Shown piece after piece: positions 25,377 through 36,725 of a stretch of DNA of 64,000 nucleotides. The DNA comes from Ichthyophis bannanicus (taxonomy: Eukaryota; Chordata; Amphibia; Gymnophiona; Ichthyophiidae), in contig CM066036.1 in assembly GCA_033557465.1 (NCBI GenBank), forward strand, positions 586,045,574 through 586,109,573. Reading direction: 5' to 3'. The notes beneath the pieces were generated by a model. It was not told where the DNA came from, ran no database searches, and was given only the letters and a program-made list of their open reading frames with translations. Positions within the stretch are counted from its first letter, which is position 1; each line of letters starts with the position of its first letter. The position numbers and the translations under genes were made by a program.

Positions 25377-26875
25377 CAGCCTGAAAGAATGCTGAAGCAG
25401 TATGAATGATCAAGGAAAACGTGACAGGATGAATGAAGGAATGCGTGACAGTTGCCAGGGACAACGAAAGCACACGTGCCCAGAGCCTGGAGAGACACAC
25501 CCCGGGAGTAAGGCACGGGACTCTGCTTCACCTAATGAAGCGCAGCTGAAGAAAGGTGGAGTCAGAATATACATGGATAAAACGGAGTACCAAACATTCA
25601 GTGGGAGGCTGCCTGGTAGGGAGAGGCAAGCTTGTAGTGAGAGCCAACCTTGGAGAGAGAGACTACCTTGGAGTGAGAGATTACCTTGGAGTGAGAGGCT
25701 ATCTTGGAGTGACAGGCAATCTTGGAGAGAGAGGCTACCTTCGAGTGGGAAGCAAGCTTGGAGAGAGAGGCAAGCTTGGAGAGAGCAACACCCTTGGAGA
25801 GAGAGGCGTTCTCACAGGCAATCCTGGAGAGAGGAGCCGAGTAGGCAATCCTGGAGAGAGGAGTTATGGAAAGAGGCCAGAGACCTGTGTGGCTCTGAGA
25901 GAAGGCAAGTGAAATATAAGAAACCTACAACAGCAGATTCAGGGGAAACAGAAGGGATATAAGGGATATCTGCCTTCTAAGAGAGAACAGTCTTGGAGGC
26001 AGAAAACTACCCTTGACAAAGCCTAGACATTCAGAGGCTGATAGCACGTGTTCTCCTGTTTATAAATGTATTAAAAGAAGGGGGTTTCACCTACCGAGAG
26101 AAGCAGAAGACATCCCTTATTACAGTGAACTCTTAGCTCCAAGAGAAACGCCGTTACACAGTTTGCAATCGGGTACAGCTGAATTGGGAGAGCTGAGGCA
26201 GACCCAGCAGGGAGCGTATCCCAATTACTCAGCTAGCAAGCTAAGCAGAGACCTAAGCTATCCACTGAAGCACCAGCGGGGGCAGGGTTCTGGAAAACAG
26301 CATACAGAGTTTGGTGGACCTTCCCCAGGGATGCAGTGCTATTCAGAGGAAGAGGAACTTCCTAACTAATGAGGCAAATCTGCCATACAGTTATTCCACA
26401 TTAGACGTGGGCAATGCAGATTCCTCCGGACCAGAGTTGATGGAATATGACGATTCTGGTACATTAGACGATACTGAATTAATGGAATGTTCTCTTACTA
26501 TAAAAGAACCTGGGTACCCCTTAAGGTAAAGGTTTGTGTAACCTTAATTCTAGGTGCAGGTAGCAAAGGCTACAAACTCTCTCTCTCTCTCTCTCCCTAG
26601 CCAAACAGACAAAGTAGGCTGTTTGTTCTTTTGTTTTGTTTGACGTTATATGCTGTAGAAAGCTATTTGTGTTATCCAGTTCCTTTGTGTTATAAGCCAA
26701 GTTAGGCTATTACTTTCTGTTGTAAAAGTAGAAAACCTCAAAGGGACGGGGAATAAAACCCTAACAGAAAAGTAGGTCTTATGTGTGCTTTGTATTGATA
26801 CAAGCACGGCACAACTACCACCCTCATGAGCCAAAACATACCAGCAGTCAAGGCTGGGGCGGATGAGGTGTGACA
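25377..26875 (+). mobile_element. Element A, right-copy version, 5' end cut by the gap
   Basis: Same element and same insertion as 12245-13757, missing its first 21 bp. It ends at TGTGACA (26869-26875) followed by the same GTAC. Its reading frame is split into pieces by extra bases near 25948, 26014 and 26315 that are absent from both other copies, so the breaks are most likely sequence errors. Here the CCCC near 25503 keeps the N-terminal part in frame. Confidence 0.85.
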
Positions 26876-26879
26876 GTAC

Positions 26880-27426
26880 ATATGGCAAGGTGTCCTGTGC
26901 ATATCGTGTCAGCACAGTCTGTGAGCTGTACTGGCACAGTGTGCACACACATCCATGTCCAAACAGGGGAACTATGTTCGACATTGCCTGTGTCGTTGCC
27001 CTATGCATCAAGGTGTCCAACCCCTCATACACGACTATTTTGTGGCAGATGTGTAACCCTTGCCGTGCCTAGTTTAATGACCACATTCCCTACACCCCAC
27101 CATGTTGCTGCATGTGACAGTGGCAGAGCTTCACAACAAATATCATTCATTTGTTGACATATGTTGACATATGTGGTTCATGTATTCGCTAACGTGTGAG
27201 TTGTGTGACTCTGGGACAGGTGCTACAGTGTAACATCTGACACAGGAACCTCTTATCAGACACCTACACACATGGTCACCCCCAAATGTACTGTGGAGAC
27301 AGTGGCGTTATCGCTAGCATGTTTACCCCTCGAAGACATATATGTCTCCACAAAAATCACATGCTGACATCCATAGTCCTAGGCTGCATGAGGCACACAA
27401 GCATTACATGGTGTTTTGAACATATG
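26880..27426. other. Spacer between element A and Myb-2, right copy
   Basis: Nearly identical to 13762-14307. No gene recognised. Confidence 0.45.
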
Positions 27427-27432
27427 TTTAAT
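27427..27432 (-). terminator. Possible polyadenylation signal of Myb-2
   Basis: ATTAAA on the minus strand, about 225 bp beyond the Myb-2 stop codon. It is the commonest variant of AATAAA. Position and strand fit; no downstream element was examined in detail. Confidence 0.45.
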
Positions 27433-27657
27433 AACAACAAATCCAAACAGGGGTGACTATGTACATTTGTAGGAAGGGGGATAATACCATGACCCGCCCC
27501 CCCCTAAACTCACCCTCCCCACCCCTTTCTCCCACACGCCCTGAACAATGTCCCATCCACAATCCCGCAACCCGACATGCCCCCCACCCTCCCTCCACAT
27601 GCCCAGTGATGGAAGACAGGGCAACACAGGGCACATATGTGGACGTCACTAGCACCA

Positions 27658-30600
27658 TTACTGACGCCAGTGACGCCATTGAGAGGGTGGTTGGCGACAT
27701 GGTAGCCGGACCAACTCGGCTACCACCCTCTCAATAACTCCCGCCAGCCACTGCTGTGAGTGGCTCAGCTGGTGGAGCCGTTGCTCCATCGCATGCATGG
27801 CCCCAGACAGGTTTTCCACGCATCTGCCACCACACACACACATTGTGCCAGGTGTTTGTGTGGTGGCATCTGCGTAGACCCTGGGTGGGGCCCTGCATGG
27901 TTGAGGCAACCTTTGTGGCTGAGGGGAGCCCACAGTGCCCTGTGATGCCCTGTCTTCGACATCACTCTCCCACACCCCCTCTGGCACCCTCTCCCCCCCT
28001 GAGCCCTCCTCAACGTCCCCCTCCCCCTCCACATCCCCAACACCCTGTCTCCCCCCTGCCACCACCCCCATCAGCCGTTCCAGATGGCCATCTGGCCCCT
28101 GGTGGGGGACATCTGCTGCAGGTGGATGTGTCTGCGCCTCCACCACCACCTCCTCCTCATCCTCCTCCACCTCCTCCTCCTCCTCCTCATCTTCCTCCTC
28201 CTCTTCCCCCTCCTCCGATGTGATGAGGACCACCACCTCGTCTGCATGTGGTGTGGGGGGACGTCTCAGGAGGGGTGCAGAGGTTGTGGGCAGATCCTCT
28301 GGGACATCACCATCTGTGGAGGTCGACAAGCATAGGAACTCTGTTAGGTCTCACATACAGCACGTCTACATATGCAGTGGCCACACAGGTTTTTCTGGCA
28401 ACTGCAACATCTGTTACTGATGTGACACTTTGAGAAGACTCAGATGCAACCTTTGGGGAGCTCTCACCCTGGATTTGCTGCAGGTAGCCGGCATGGTGGT
28501 GGCGCAGCTCCCTGCCCTTCTTCCGGAGATCCTCAACCTGTTGATGGTAATTGAAAGGTTGGGTGCATTAGTGACATATCAACCGTCTGCTGGGTCACCC
28601 ATAAAGACACACAGCCGTGTGGGCAATGTTTTGCTGCTACAGCCACACTGTTGTGTGTGTGTCTCATGTATAGCATAGTTCATCACATGTCATTGGGGAT
28701 CGCCATGGGCAACAGACATATGTCCTCACATGTGCATAATGTGGGTGGGGGGTGGGATTGACCCTGTATGAGTAATGGAAGATTGCTATCTTTGCAGGCT
28801 GTAGCCCTGCTGTGCAGACCACATGTGTGTTTACAACACCATAGACAAGGGCAATATCACCATAACATCTGTGAACAACAGTGGTCATGTGTAGTTTTAT
28901 GTATGTGTTGGTCAACCACACCTGCTGAGTTGATCATTGGACGAACATCACTGATGTCCATGTGTGTCATAGGTTTGGCTTTCTATTATGTGTATAAATG
29001 CTGAAACAACATTTGCATGATGGTGTGGGGACATAGATCTGTTGCAGGTGTTTGTTAGCTTCTGACATGGTTCATGGGGATGGGGTGCTGTTACACACAT
29101 AAACATCGTCCCCTACCATATCATCTGCAGACATCGGAGACATGTGTGATGATATATTGACCTCCAAAACTATGGGGTACGTACAACCTCTGTGCCATGA
29201 ACAAACACAATATCTTTCTAACATACCCACCATTGCATGCCGGTATTTGGCCCCCTGGGGGTGGTGTATCCGAACACACATCATCAGCTCCATACACCAT
29301 AGCAAGTGGGTGACTAACAGGACACATTACCATAGTCACTGGAATCCTGGGGATATTGGGAATGCATATAACTTGTTAGTCACACACAACCATATCTCTA
29401 TGGTGCCAGATGACCCAGTGTGATGGGCTGCCTGGACCCACGGGATAGGGGAACACAGCACACTGTTAAAGCACACACAACCATATCTCCAGGGTGATAG
29501 ATGACCCAGTGTGATGGGCTCCGTGCACTCCAGGGGATAGGGAGGGTAAAGCAAACTGTTGTAGCACACACAACCATATCTCCATGTTGCCAGATGGCCC
29601 AGTGTGATGGGCTGCCTGGACCCACGGGATAGGGGAACACAACAAACTGTTAGAGCACACACAACCATATCTCCAGGGTGATAGATGACCCAGTGTGATG
29701 GGCTCCGTGCACTCCAGGGGATAGGGAGGGTAAAGCAAACTGTTGTAGCACACACAACCATATCTCCATGTTGCCAGGTGGCCCAGTGTGATGGGCTGCC
29801 TGGACCCACGGGATAGGGGAACACAACAAACTGTTAGAGCACACACAACCATATCTCCAGGGTGATAGATGACCCAGTGTGATGGGCTCCGTGCACTCCA
29901 GGGGATAGGGAGGGTAAAGCAAACTGTTGTAGCACACACAACCATATCTCCATGGTGCCAGATGACCCAGTGTGATGGGCTGCCTGGACCCACGGGATAG
30001 GGGGAACACAGCACACTGTTAAAGCACACACAACCATATCTCCAGGGTGATAGATGACCCAGTGTGATGGGCTCCGTGCACTCCAGGGGATAGGGAGAAC
30101 AAAGGAAGCTGTGAGAACACACACAACCATATCTCCAGGGTGATTGTTACGCCACTGTGATGACCTCACAGCACACCTGTGGATAACGAGACGTTTTGGA
30201 CCTTTTACATTACACTACCCAATACCACGATGTGAACAGGGAACCCACTGTGATGGGCTCTGTATTCTCCTGGGGATAGGGTGGGTGTACTATATTGTGT
30301 TGCCACACACAACCATATCCACAGGGTGACCAATAGAGCACTGTGATGACCTCTCAGCACCCCTGATGATAGGGAGAATGTTCTTCAACTTTACATTACA
30401 TACAACAATATCTCCAGGATGACTGGGAACACACTGTGATTGCCTATGTAGTCTGCTAATGATGGGGTCGATGTATGAAATGGCCTAGGCACACAGATCA
30501 TATAGTAAGGGTGACTGATAGCCCACTGTGATGAACTCTCCACACCCCTGGGGATACGGAGACTGGTTTGACCTGTTACATTCCACACAGCAATATCACC

Positions 30601-33600
30601 ATGATGAATGGGAACACAGTGTGATGGCCTCTCTGTTCCCCTGGTGTTAGGGTGGATGTATGAAATTGTCTGGTCACACAGACCATATCTTACGGGTGAC
30701 TGATACACCACTGTGATGAGCTGTACACACCCCTTTGGATATGGATTACGTTCTGACCTTTTAAATGACACACACTGATGTCACCAGGATGAATGGGAAC
30801 ACACTGTGAGGGGCTGTCTGGTCTGCTGCTGATAGGGTGGATGTATGAAATTGTCGGGGCACACAGACCATATATGACGTTTGAGTAAATGTTCACGATG
30901 ATGCGATCTCTGCACCGCAGGGGATAGGGAGAATGTTTACCACCTTTACAGTAAACAGACCAAGATCACCAGGATGACTGGTAACACACAGTGGTGCCCT
31001 CGTGGGGATGGGGAGGCTAATGCAAAGTGTTTCAGCACACAGCAACATCTAGCCAGGGTGACAGGTGACCCACTCTGATGGGCTCTGTCTTACCCTGGGG
31101 ATAGGGTGGCTCATGCAAACTGTTTCAGCACACACAACCATATCCCCTGGATGACAGGTGACCCACTGTGATGGGCTCTGTCTTCTCCTGGGGATAGGGT
31201 GGCTCATGCAAACTGTTTCAGCACACAACAACATCTAGCCAGGGTGACAGGTGACCCACTCTGATGGGCTCTGTCTTCTCCTGGGGATAGGGTGGCTAAT
31301 GCAAAGTGTTTCAGCACACAACAACATCTAGCCAGGGTGACAGGTGACCCACTCTGATGGGCTCTGTCTTCTCCTGGGGATAGGGTGGCTCATGCAAACT
31401 GTTTCAGCACACACCAACATATAGCCTGGATGACAGGTGACCCACTGTGATGGGCTCTGTCTTCTCCTGGGGATAGGGTGGCTCATGCAAAGTGTTTCAG
31501 CACACAACAACATCTAGCCAGGGTGACAGGTGACCCACTCTGATGGGCTCTGTCTTCTCCTGGGGATAGGGTGGCTAATGCAAAGTGTTTCAGCACTCAA
31601 CAACATCTAGCCAGGGTGACAGGTGACCCACTGTGATGGGCTCTGTCTTCTCCTGGGGATAGGGTGGCTCATGCAAACTGTTTCAGCACACACAACCATA
31701 TCCCCTGGATGACAGGTGACCCACTGTGATGGGCTCTGTCTTCTCCTGGGGATAGGGTGGCTAATGCAAAGTGTTTCAGCACACAACAACATCTAGCCAG
31801 GGTGACAGGTGACCCACTCTGATGGGCTCTGTCTTCTCCTGGGGATAGGGTGGCTAATGCAAAGTGTTTCAGCACTCAACAACATCTAGCCAGGGTGACA
31901 GGTGACCCACTCTGATGGGCTCTGTCTTCTCCTGGGGATAGGGTGGCTAATGCAAAGTGTTTCAGCACTCAACAACATCTAGCCAGGGTGACAGGTGACC
32001 CACTGTGATGGGCTCTGTCTTCTCCTGGGGATAGGGTGGCTCATGCAAACTGTTTCAGCACACACAACCATATCCCCTGGATGACAGGTGACCCACTGTG
32101 ATGGGCTCTGTCTTCTCCTGGGGATAGGGTGGCTCATGCAAACTGTTTCAGCACACAACAACATCTAGCCAGGGTGACAGGTGACCCACTCTGATGGGCT
32201 CTGTCTTCTCCTGGGGATAGGGTGGCTAATGCAAACTGTTTCAGCACTCAACAACATCTAGCCAGGGTGACAGGTGACCCACTGTGATGGGCTCTGTCTT
32301 CTCCTGGGGATAGGGTGGCTAATGCAAACTGTTTCAGCACACACAACCATATCCCCTGGATGACAGGCGACCCACTGTGATGGGCTCTGTCTTCTCCTGG
32401 GGATAGGGTGGCTCATGCAAACTGTTTCAGCACACACAACCATATCCCCTGGATGACAGGTGACCCACTGTGATGGGCTCTGTCTTCTCCTGGGGATAGG
32501 GTGGCTCATGCAAAGTGTTTCAGCACACAACAACATCTAGCCAGGGTGACAGGTGACCCACTCTGATGGGCTCTGTCTTCTCCTGGGGATAGGGTGGCTA
32601 ATGCAAAGTGTTTCAGCACTCAACAACAGCTAGCCAGGGTGACAGGTGACCCACTGTGATGGGCTCTGTCTTCTCCTGGGGATAGGGTGGCTAATGCAAA
32701 CTGTTTCAGCACACACAACCATATCCCCTGGATGACAGGCGACCCACTGTGATGGGCTCTGTCTTCTCCTGGGGATAGGGTGGCTCATGCAAACTGTTTC
32801 AGCACACACAACCATATCCCCTGGATGACAGGCGACCCACTGTGATGGGCTCTGTCTTCTCCTGGGGATAGGGTGGCTAATGCAAACTGTTTCAGCACAC
32901 ACAACCATATCCCCTGGATGACAGGCGACCCACTGTGATGGGCTCTGTCTTCTCCTGGGGATAGGGTGGCTCATGCAAACTGTTTCAGCACACACAACCA
33001 TATCCCCTGGATGACAGGTGACCCACTGTGATGGGCTCTGTCTTCTCCTGGGGATAGGGTGGCTCATGCAAACTGTTTCAGCACACACAACCATATCCCC
33101 TGGATGACAGGTGACCCACTGTGATGGGCTCTGTCTTCTCCTGGGGATAGGGTGGCTCATGCAAACTGTTTCAGCACACAACAACATCTAGCCAGGGTGA
33201 CAGGTGACCCACTCTGATGGGCTCTGTCTTCTCCTGGGGATAGGGTGGCTAATGCAAAGTGTTTCAGCACACAACAACATCTAGCCAGGGTGACAGGTGA
33301 CCCACTCTGATGGGCTCTGTCTTCTCCTGGGGATAGGGTGGCTAATGCAAAGTGTTTCAGCACTCAACAACATCTAGCCAGGGTGACAGGTGACCCACTC
33401 TGATGGGCTCTGTCTTCTCCTGGGGATAGGGTGGCTAATGCAAACTGTTTCAGCACACACAACCATATCCCCTGGATGACAGGCGACCCACTGTGATGGG
33501 CTCTGTCTTCTCCTGGGGATAGGGTGGCTAATGCAAAGTGTTTCAGCACTCAACAACATCTAGCCAGGGTGACAGGTGACCCACTGTGATGGGCTCTGTC

Positions 33601-35900
33601 TTCTCCTGGGGATAGGGTGGCTCATGCAAACTGTTTCAGCACACACAACCATATCCCCTGGATGACAGGTGACCCACTGTGATGGGCTCTGTCTTCTCCT
33701 GGGGATAGGGTGGCTCATGCAAACTGTTTCAGCACACAACAACATCTAGCCAGGGTGACAGGTGACCCACTCTGATGGGCTCTGTCTTCTCCTGGGGATA
33801 GGGTGGCTAATGCAAACTGTTTCAGCACTCAACAACATCTAGCCAGGGTGACAGGTGACCCACTGTGATGGGCTCTGTCTTCTCCTGGGGATAGGGTGGC
33901 TAATGCAAACTGTTTCAGCACACAACAACCATATCCCCTGGATGACAGGCGACCCACTGTGATGGGCTCTGTCTTCTCCTAGGGATAGGGTGGCTCATGC
34001 AAACTGTTTCAGCACACACAACCATATCCCCTGGATGACAGGTGACCCACTGTGATGGGCTCTGTCTTCTCCTGGGGATAGGGTGGCTCATGCAAAGTGT
34101 TTCAGCACACAACAACATCTAGCCAGGGTGACAGGTGACCCACTCTGATGGGCTCTGTCTTCTCCTGGGGATAGGGTGGCTAATGCAAAGTGTTTCAGCA
34201 CTCAACAACATCTAGCCAGGGTGACAGGTGACCCACTGTGATGGGCTCTGTCTTCTCCTGGGGATAGGGTGGCTAATGCAAACTGTTTCAGCACACACAA
34301 CCATATCCCCTGGATGACAGGCGACCCACTGTGATGGGCTCTGTCTTCTCCTGGGGATAGGGTGGCTCATGCAAACTGTTTCAGCACACACAACCATATC
34401 CCCTGGATGACAGGCGACCCACTGTGATGGGCTCTGTCTTCTCCTGGGGATAGGGTGGCTAATGCAAACTGTTTCAGCACACACAACCATATCCCCTGGA
34501 TGACAGGCGACCCACTGTGATGGGCTCTGTCTTCTCCTGGGGATAGGGTGGCTCATGCAAACTGTTTCAGCACACAACAACATATCGCCTGGATGACAGG
34601 TGACCCACTGTGATGGGCTCTGTCTTCTCCTGGGGATAGGGTGGCTCATGCAAACTGTTTCAGCACACAACAACATCTAGCCAGGGTGACAGGTGACCCA
34701 CTCTGATGGGCTCTGTCTTCTCCTGGGGATAGGGTGGCTAATGCAAAGTGTTTCAGCACACAACAACATCTAGCCAGGGTGACAGGTGACCCACTCTGAT
34801 GGGCTCTGTCTTCTCCTGGGGATAGGGTGGCTAATGCAAAGTGTTTCAGCACTCAACAACATCTAGCCAGGGTGACAGGTGACCCACTCTGATGGGCTCT
34901 GTCTTCTCCTGGGGATAGGGTGGCTAATGCAAACTGTTTCAGCACACACAACCATATCCCCTGGATGACAGGCGACCCACTGTGATGGGCTCTGTCTTCT
35001 CCTGGGGATAGGGTGGCTAATGCAAAGTGTTTCAGCACTCAACAACATCTAGCCAGGGTGACAGGTGACCCACTGTGATGGGCTCTGTCTTCTCCTGGGG
35101 ATAGGGTGGCTAATGCAAACTGTTTCAGCACACAACAACATCTAGCCAGGATGACAGGTGACTCACTGTGATGGTCTCAGTAGTCTTATGGGGATAGGAT
35201 GGATATATCTTCAATTGTCTGCACACACAGAACCATATCTCAAGGGTGATGGATAGGCCACTGTGATGAGCTCTCAGGACCCCTGGGGATTGGGGGGGGC
35301 CTATTCAACAACGTTTGTTTAGTAACCCATATCACAGGGTGGACTTACATACCAGTAATGCTACATGTCACATGGCCTATTGCTGTACACAAGGTGTTTG
35401 GATCCAGATCCACATCCCACCATATCCATATGATGTGGTATTGATGGGTTGAGGGTGATTTATGGGCGTACATTCCTCATGTATGTTGTTGCAGGGCCAC
35501 AGCAGCAGATTCCATAGCATCAGAACCTCTGTGACCATTGCCAGCAACACCAGGGTACAGGACAAAGCAGTCACATATGATACACAGACATTATGTGATT
35601 TCTGGTCATCTGCTGGATATTCCTGACTCACAAAACCTTATATTAGCAGCATGGACATCTGCAATGGACACAGGCTACATATCTGATTCCAATGAGTTGC
35701 CCCCATACACTTACCTCCCTTGGGTATTCAGCGAGGCGATTAAATCTTCGCTGTAGCCGCTCCCATGCCCTGCGGACCTTGGAGCTGTCCCTTTGCCTGC
35801 TGGGCCCGGGGAACAGCTTCTCTTGCCTGTTGGCAATCAGCCGGGCCAGGGAGCGCAGCTCGCGTGGAGTAAAGGAGGGCTTTCTTTGTCTGGGCGCCAT
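27658..35900 (-). CDS. Myb-2: second Myb/SANT-like protein, three exons, satellite-bearing intron
   Basis: Exon 1 is 35900-35715 (ATG, donor GTAAGTG, phase 0), exon 2 is 28537-28468 (acceptor CATCAACAG, donor GTGAGAG, phase 1) and exon 3 is 28340-27658 (acceptor CCTAACAG, stop TAA). Joined, they give 312 residues with no stop. Residues 7-85 form a Myb/SANT-like trihelix: KPSFTPRELRSLARLIANRQ in exon 1, the third helix split by intron 1, and VEDLRKKGRELRHHHAGYLQ in exon 2. Exon 3 has an acidic Glu-rich run coded by GAG/GAA repeats, then a C-terminal amphipathic helix with LSGAMHAMEQRLHQLSHSQQ. The domain order matches the Harbinger Myb-like protein at 4680, so it is probably a Harbinger-derived DNA-binding protein, but no nuclease gene lies beside it. 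Intron 1 is ~7.2 kb, mostly 93-bp satellite. It is convergent with the 4680 gene. Confidence 0.7.
28538..29309 (-). other. Intron 1 of Myb-2 before the satellite, right copy
   Basis: Nearly identical to 15414-16189; nothing recognised inside. Confidence 0.5.
29310..35345 (+). repeat. 93-bp-monomer satellite array, right (clean) copy, ~65 units
   Basis: About 6 kb of tandem monomers wholly inside intron 1 of Myb-2. The 29.39-30.13 kb part is a 184-bp dimer (two ~92-bp halves, distinguished by GCCTGGACCCACGGG and CCGTGCACTCCAGGG). The 30.13-31.0 kb part is diverged monomers with occasional CATTACA insert-like stretches. The 31.01-35.16 kb part is about 45 homogeneous 93-bp monomers. The last two units at 35.16-35.34 kb are diverged again. 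Because 93 is 31 codons, stop-free frames up to 185 residues arise on the minus strand. These are by-products of periodicity. Confidence 0.93.
31979..35048 (+). repeat. Higher-order repeat: 17-monomer block in tandem
   Basis: The block 31979-33559 (1581 bp, 17 x 93) is followed by 33560-35048 (1489 bp, 16 x 93 plus 1), with the same order of monomer variants. The second block lacks one monomer in its middle and has one extra A near 33925. The repeated order of variants, not just of monomers, is what identifies a higher-order unit. Confidence 0.75.
35346..35714 (-). other. Intron 1 of Myb-2 between satellite and exon 1
   Basis: Unique-looking DNA ending at the GTAAGTG donor (35709-35714 on the minus strand). 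No element recognised. Confidence 0.5.
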
Positions 35901-35924
35901 TTTCCGATACTGTCATGTGCTTGC

Positions 35925-36300
35925 ACGCAGCGTTATTCACGCGCATGCGCGCCGCAACTGGCGCATGCGCGCCGCAACTGGCGCAGATTAGTGACGTCTT
36001 ACGTACAACTGTGCCCCGCAAATGGCGCGGTTTAGCGATGTCATACGTCCATCTGCGTCCCGAAACGCAACGTATAGCAACCTATGATGTCCATCTGCGC
36101 AACGACCATAGTTTAACAACGTCATACGTGTGTCTGCGCACCGCAGCTGGCCCATTTTTCAACTGGTTTACAGTCATGTACGCCACGCAACTGGCGCTGC
36201 TGCGTGACGTATTATGTACAAATGCGCACCGCAAATACGCATTTCAGCACATAGACATATGCACATTCGCAGCACAATTTGCATATACACTGGTGAGTGA
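35925..36300. promoter_or_regulatory. CpG-rich promoter of Myb-2 made of ~45-bp degenerate repeats
   Basis: Starts immediately upstream of the Myb-2 ATG at 35900. Two adjacent copies of gcgcatgcgcgccgcaactg contain GCGCATGCGC, the NRF1 consensus. They are followed by about five degenerate ~45-bp units, each with a RACGTCATACGT-like motif (CRE-like) and a CTGCGCACCGCAACTGG-like motif. No TATA box is obvious on the Myb-2 side, consistent with a CpG-type promoter. Its make-up resembles the bidirectional promoter at 3905-4262 but the sequence is different. A partly scrambled version lies at 23440-23580. Confidence 0.65.
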
Positions 36301-36459
36301 CACCTATTTTAGACACATAAGATAGTTTGTGATCATATGGTGTCTACACATTTTGGACTTGAGGTAATCAACACTTCCACAATGTTTCTTAGGCTTTCGT
36401 ATGACGTGATGTACTATGGCTTTGACATTGCAATGAGTGACACTACAAATGCAAACACA

Positions 36460-36725
36460 ACAAGGTGTCATTGAGACCCATCAAAGTGGGCTATACGTCA
36501 ACCGTGAAACATGTTTGTGTGTGCTTGCACCGTTTAATACAGCCTCCCTATCCCCATGCGTCATGGAGGCCATCACAGTGGCATATCAGTCACCATGGTG
36601 ATATGGTTGTGTGTGCTTAAGGTAGACCACAAACACTCCCTATCCACAGGAGACCACACAGCACATCAGAGTGGTCTAACAGTCATCCTGGTGATGTGGA
36701 GCTATGAGTCCCAATATATCATGTT
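36460..36725 (-). repeat. Inverted satellite units beyond the Myb-2 promoter
   Basis: Read on the minus strand, this stretch contains about two and a half satellite monomers (cacacacaaccatatcacc, CACTGTGATGG, GGGGATAGGGAG). They are in the opposite orientation to the main array and strongly diverged from the homogeneous core. The Myb-2 exon 1 and promoter therefore lie between satellite units that point in opposite directions. Confidence 0.8.

Noticed and set aside
24740..25531. Long frames crossing the N run
   Set aside because: They consist mostly of unknown bases and join unrelated contig ends.
32630..33187. A 185-residue frame of 31-residue repeats on the minus strand as a protein-coding gene
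   Set aside because: It is a by-product of a 93-bp satellite; neighbouring frames are open as well, there is no own start context, and indels in the array break it freely.
31010..35160. CRISPR array
   Set aside because: Direct tandem monomers without unique spacers, in eukaryotic DNA; no cas genes.
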